Source: an archaeon (lineage in GTDB: Archaea; EX4484-52; B79-G9). From it: a stretch of DNA of 23,582 nt. Position numbers and translations under genes: made by a program. Below the pieces are notes generated by a model. It ran no database searches and had not been told where the DNA came from. It worked only from the letters and a program-made list of their open reading frames with translations. Shown here piece by piece: positions 23,101-23,582 of the stretch. The stretch covers positions 1 through 23,582 of the forward strand of contig WSZW01000108.1 of NCBI GenBank assembly GCA_013139905.1, written 5' to 3'. The first letter of the stretch is position 1, and every line of letters starts with the position of its first letter.

Positions 23101-23182
23101 AAATAAACTTACGTTAATCATTATTATCTTTTAAATGTATATAAAAATAAACTTACGTTAATTATTATTATCTTTCAGATGT
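23101..23182. repeat. Two 38-bp direct repeats, 44-bp period
   Basis: The copies at 23101-23138 and 23145-23182 match at 35 of 38 bases. They start AAATAAACTTACGTTAAT and continue through an ATTATTATCTT part. They differ at one C/T site and two near the end (TTAA versus TCAG). They directly follow the A/T tract and keep a similar period to its recurring words. They could be iterons or paired binding sites. A TATATAAAAA run lies between them. Confidence 0.75.
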
Positions 23183-23582
23183 GATAAAATATTTCGCATG
23201 GTTTATACACAACCATACACAGATTTAAACGCCAATTTAAAGCCATTTAAGGCACTTTATGCCGTGTCCTTATGATGTTACCTATGTTAAAATAAGTCAA
23301 TTTTAAGCCTACTGCTAGCGGTTGATTACAGTTTTAGCACAACCTATTAACTTTTAAATTTTTATCTAATGTAAAGTAAAGTTTTAACAACGTTCATGTA
23401 TAAAAATTTATTAAGTAAACCGATTACTTTTAAAACTCTTATTATGTTTAACTACAAATTATTATTAAGTTGTTAGATTTAGAATTATTAAAAATTTATC
23501 TATTCCTATATACTATATGTACTAAGTGGCTGACTTATTAAAAAAAGTTAGACTGCTAACAGTAATATAAGTATAAAGTACA
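23183..23582. other. Gene-free flank
   Basis: I see no coding frame longer than about 30 codons and no tRNA. Small dyads occur: ATGGTT/AACCAT around a 7-base loop near 23199-23217, and GTTAG/CTAAC near the window end. The stretch is less A/T-extreme than the preceding tract and may be the upstream region of a gene beyond the window. Confidence 0.5.

Noticed and set aside
22670..23182. CRISPR array
   Set aside because: The repeats are imperfect, of A/T words only, without distinct spacers. The two 38-bp copies are separated by 6 bases.
22391..23582. tRNA or other known RNA gene in the gene-free region
   Set aside because: No cloverleaf, T-loop motif or other recognisable RNA signature was found on either strand.

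Overview
The window is an AT-rich piece of a tailed-virus genome of myovirus type, and the virus most likely infects an archaeon. Nearly every gene lies on the minus strand, so it reads biologically from about 22.4 kb down to 1. The archaeal assignment rests on four promoters with a TTTATATA box at a fixed distance from a conserved start region, and on ribosome sites of the GGAGG/GGTGA kind. There is no recognisable bacterial -35/-10 pattern. No marker names the host, and no integrase, replication or lysis enzyme lies inside, so I cannot tell a free virus from a provirus.

Layout in transcription order. (1) 23582-22391 is a gene-free stretch of about 1.2 kb. It has an unstructured flank, two 38-bp direct repeats, about 430 bp of almost pure A/T with a recurring TTACTATTAT word, isolated G-runs and a cluster of dyads. 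(2) 22390-21573 is a mannose-1-phosphate guanylyltransferase gene split by a one-base frame break. (3) Promoter P4 (about 21570) starts the packaging operon. It holds a zinc-binding candidate small terminase, four small proteins of which at least three look like pieces of a terminase ATPase fold, a complete large terminase, the portal and a 73-residue protein. (4) Promoter P3 (about 16140) starts the capsid operon: a prohead protease fused to a very acidic scaffold-like region, the HK97-type major capsid protein, a hairpin terminator, and a membrane-anchored coiled-coil protein closed by a second terminator.

(5) Promoter P2 (about 13045) starts an overlapping run of two GT-B glycosyltransferases, a SAM methyltransferase, a GT2 glycosyltransferase and an FkbM-type methyltransferase. 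Three small proteins follow (a coiled coil, a cysteine-rich heptad protein and a one-helix membrane protein), then a head-tail adaptor with an FN3-like N-terminus. (6) Promoter P1 (about 7097) starts the neck and tail operon: stopper, gp10-like protein, probable tail terminator, sheath, tube, two tail chaperones joined by a probable +1/-2 frameshift, tape measure, and a baseplate protein cut by the window edge.

The order packaging, capsid, neck, tail, baseplate is standard for Caudoviricetes. The unusual parts are the terminase-like mini-proteins, the glycosylation cassette between capsid and adaptor genes, the stereotyped promoter shared by four operons, and the repeat-rich region upstream of them all.
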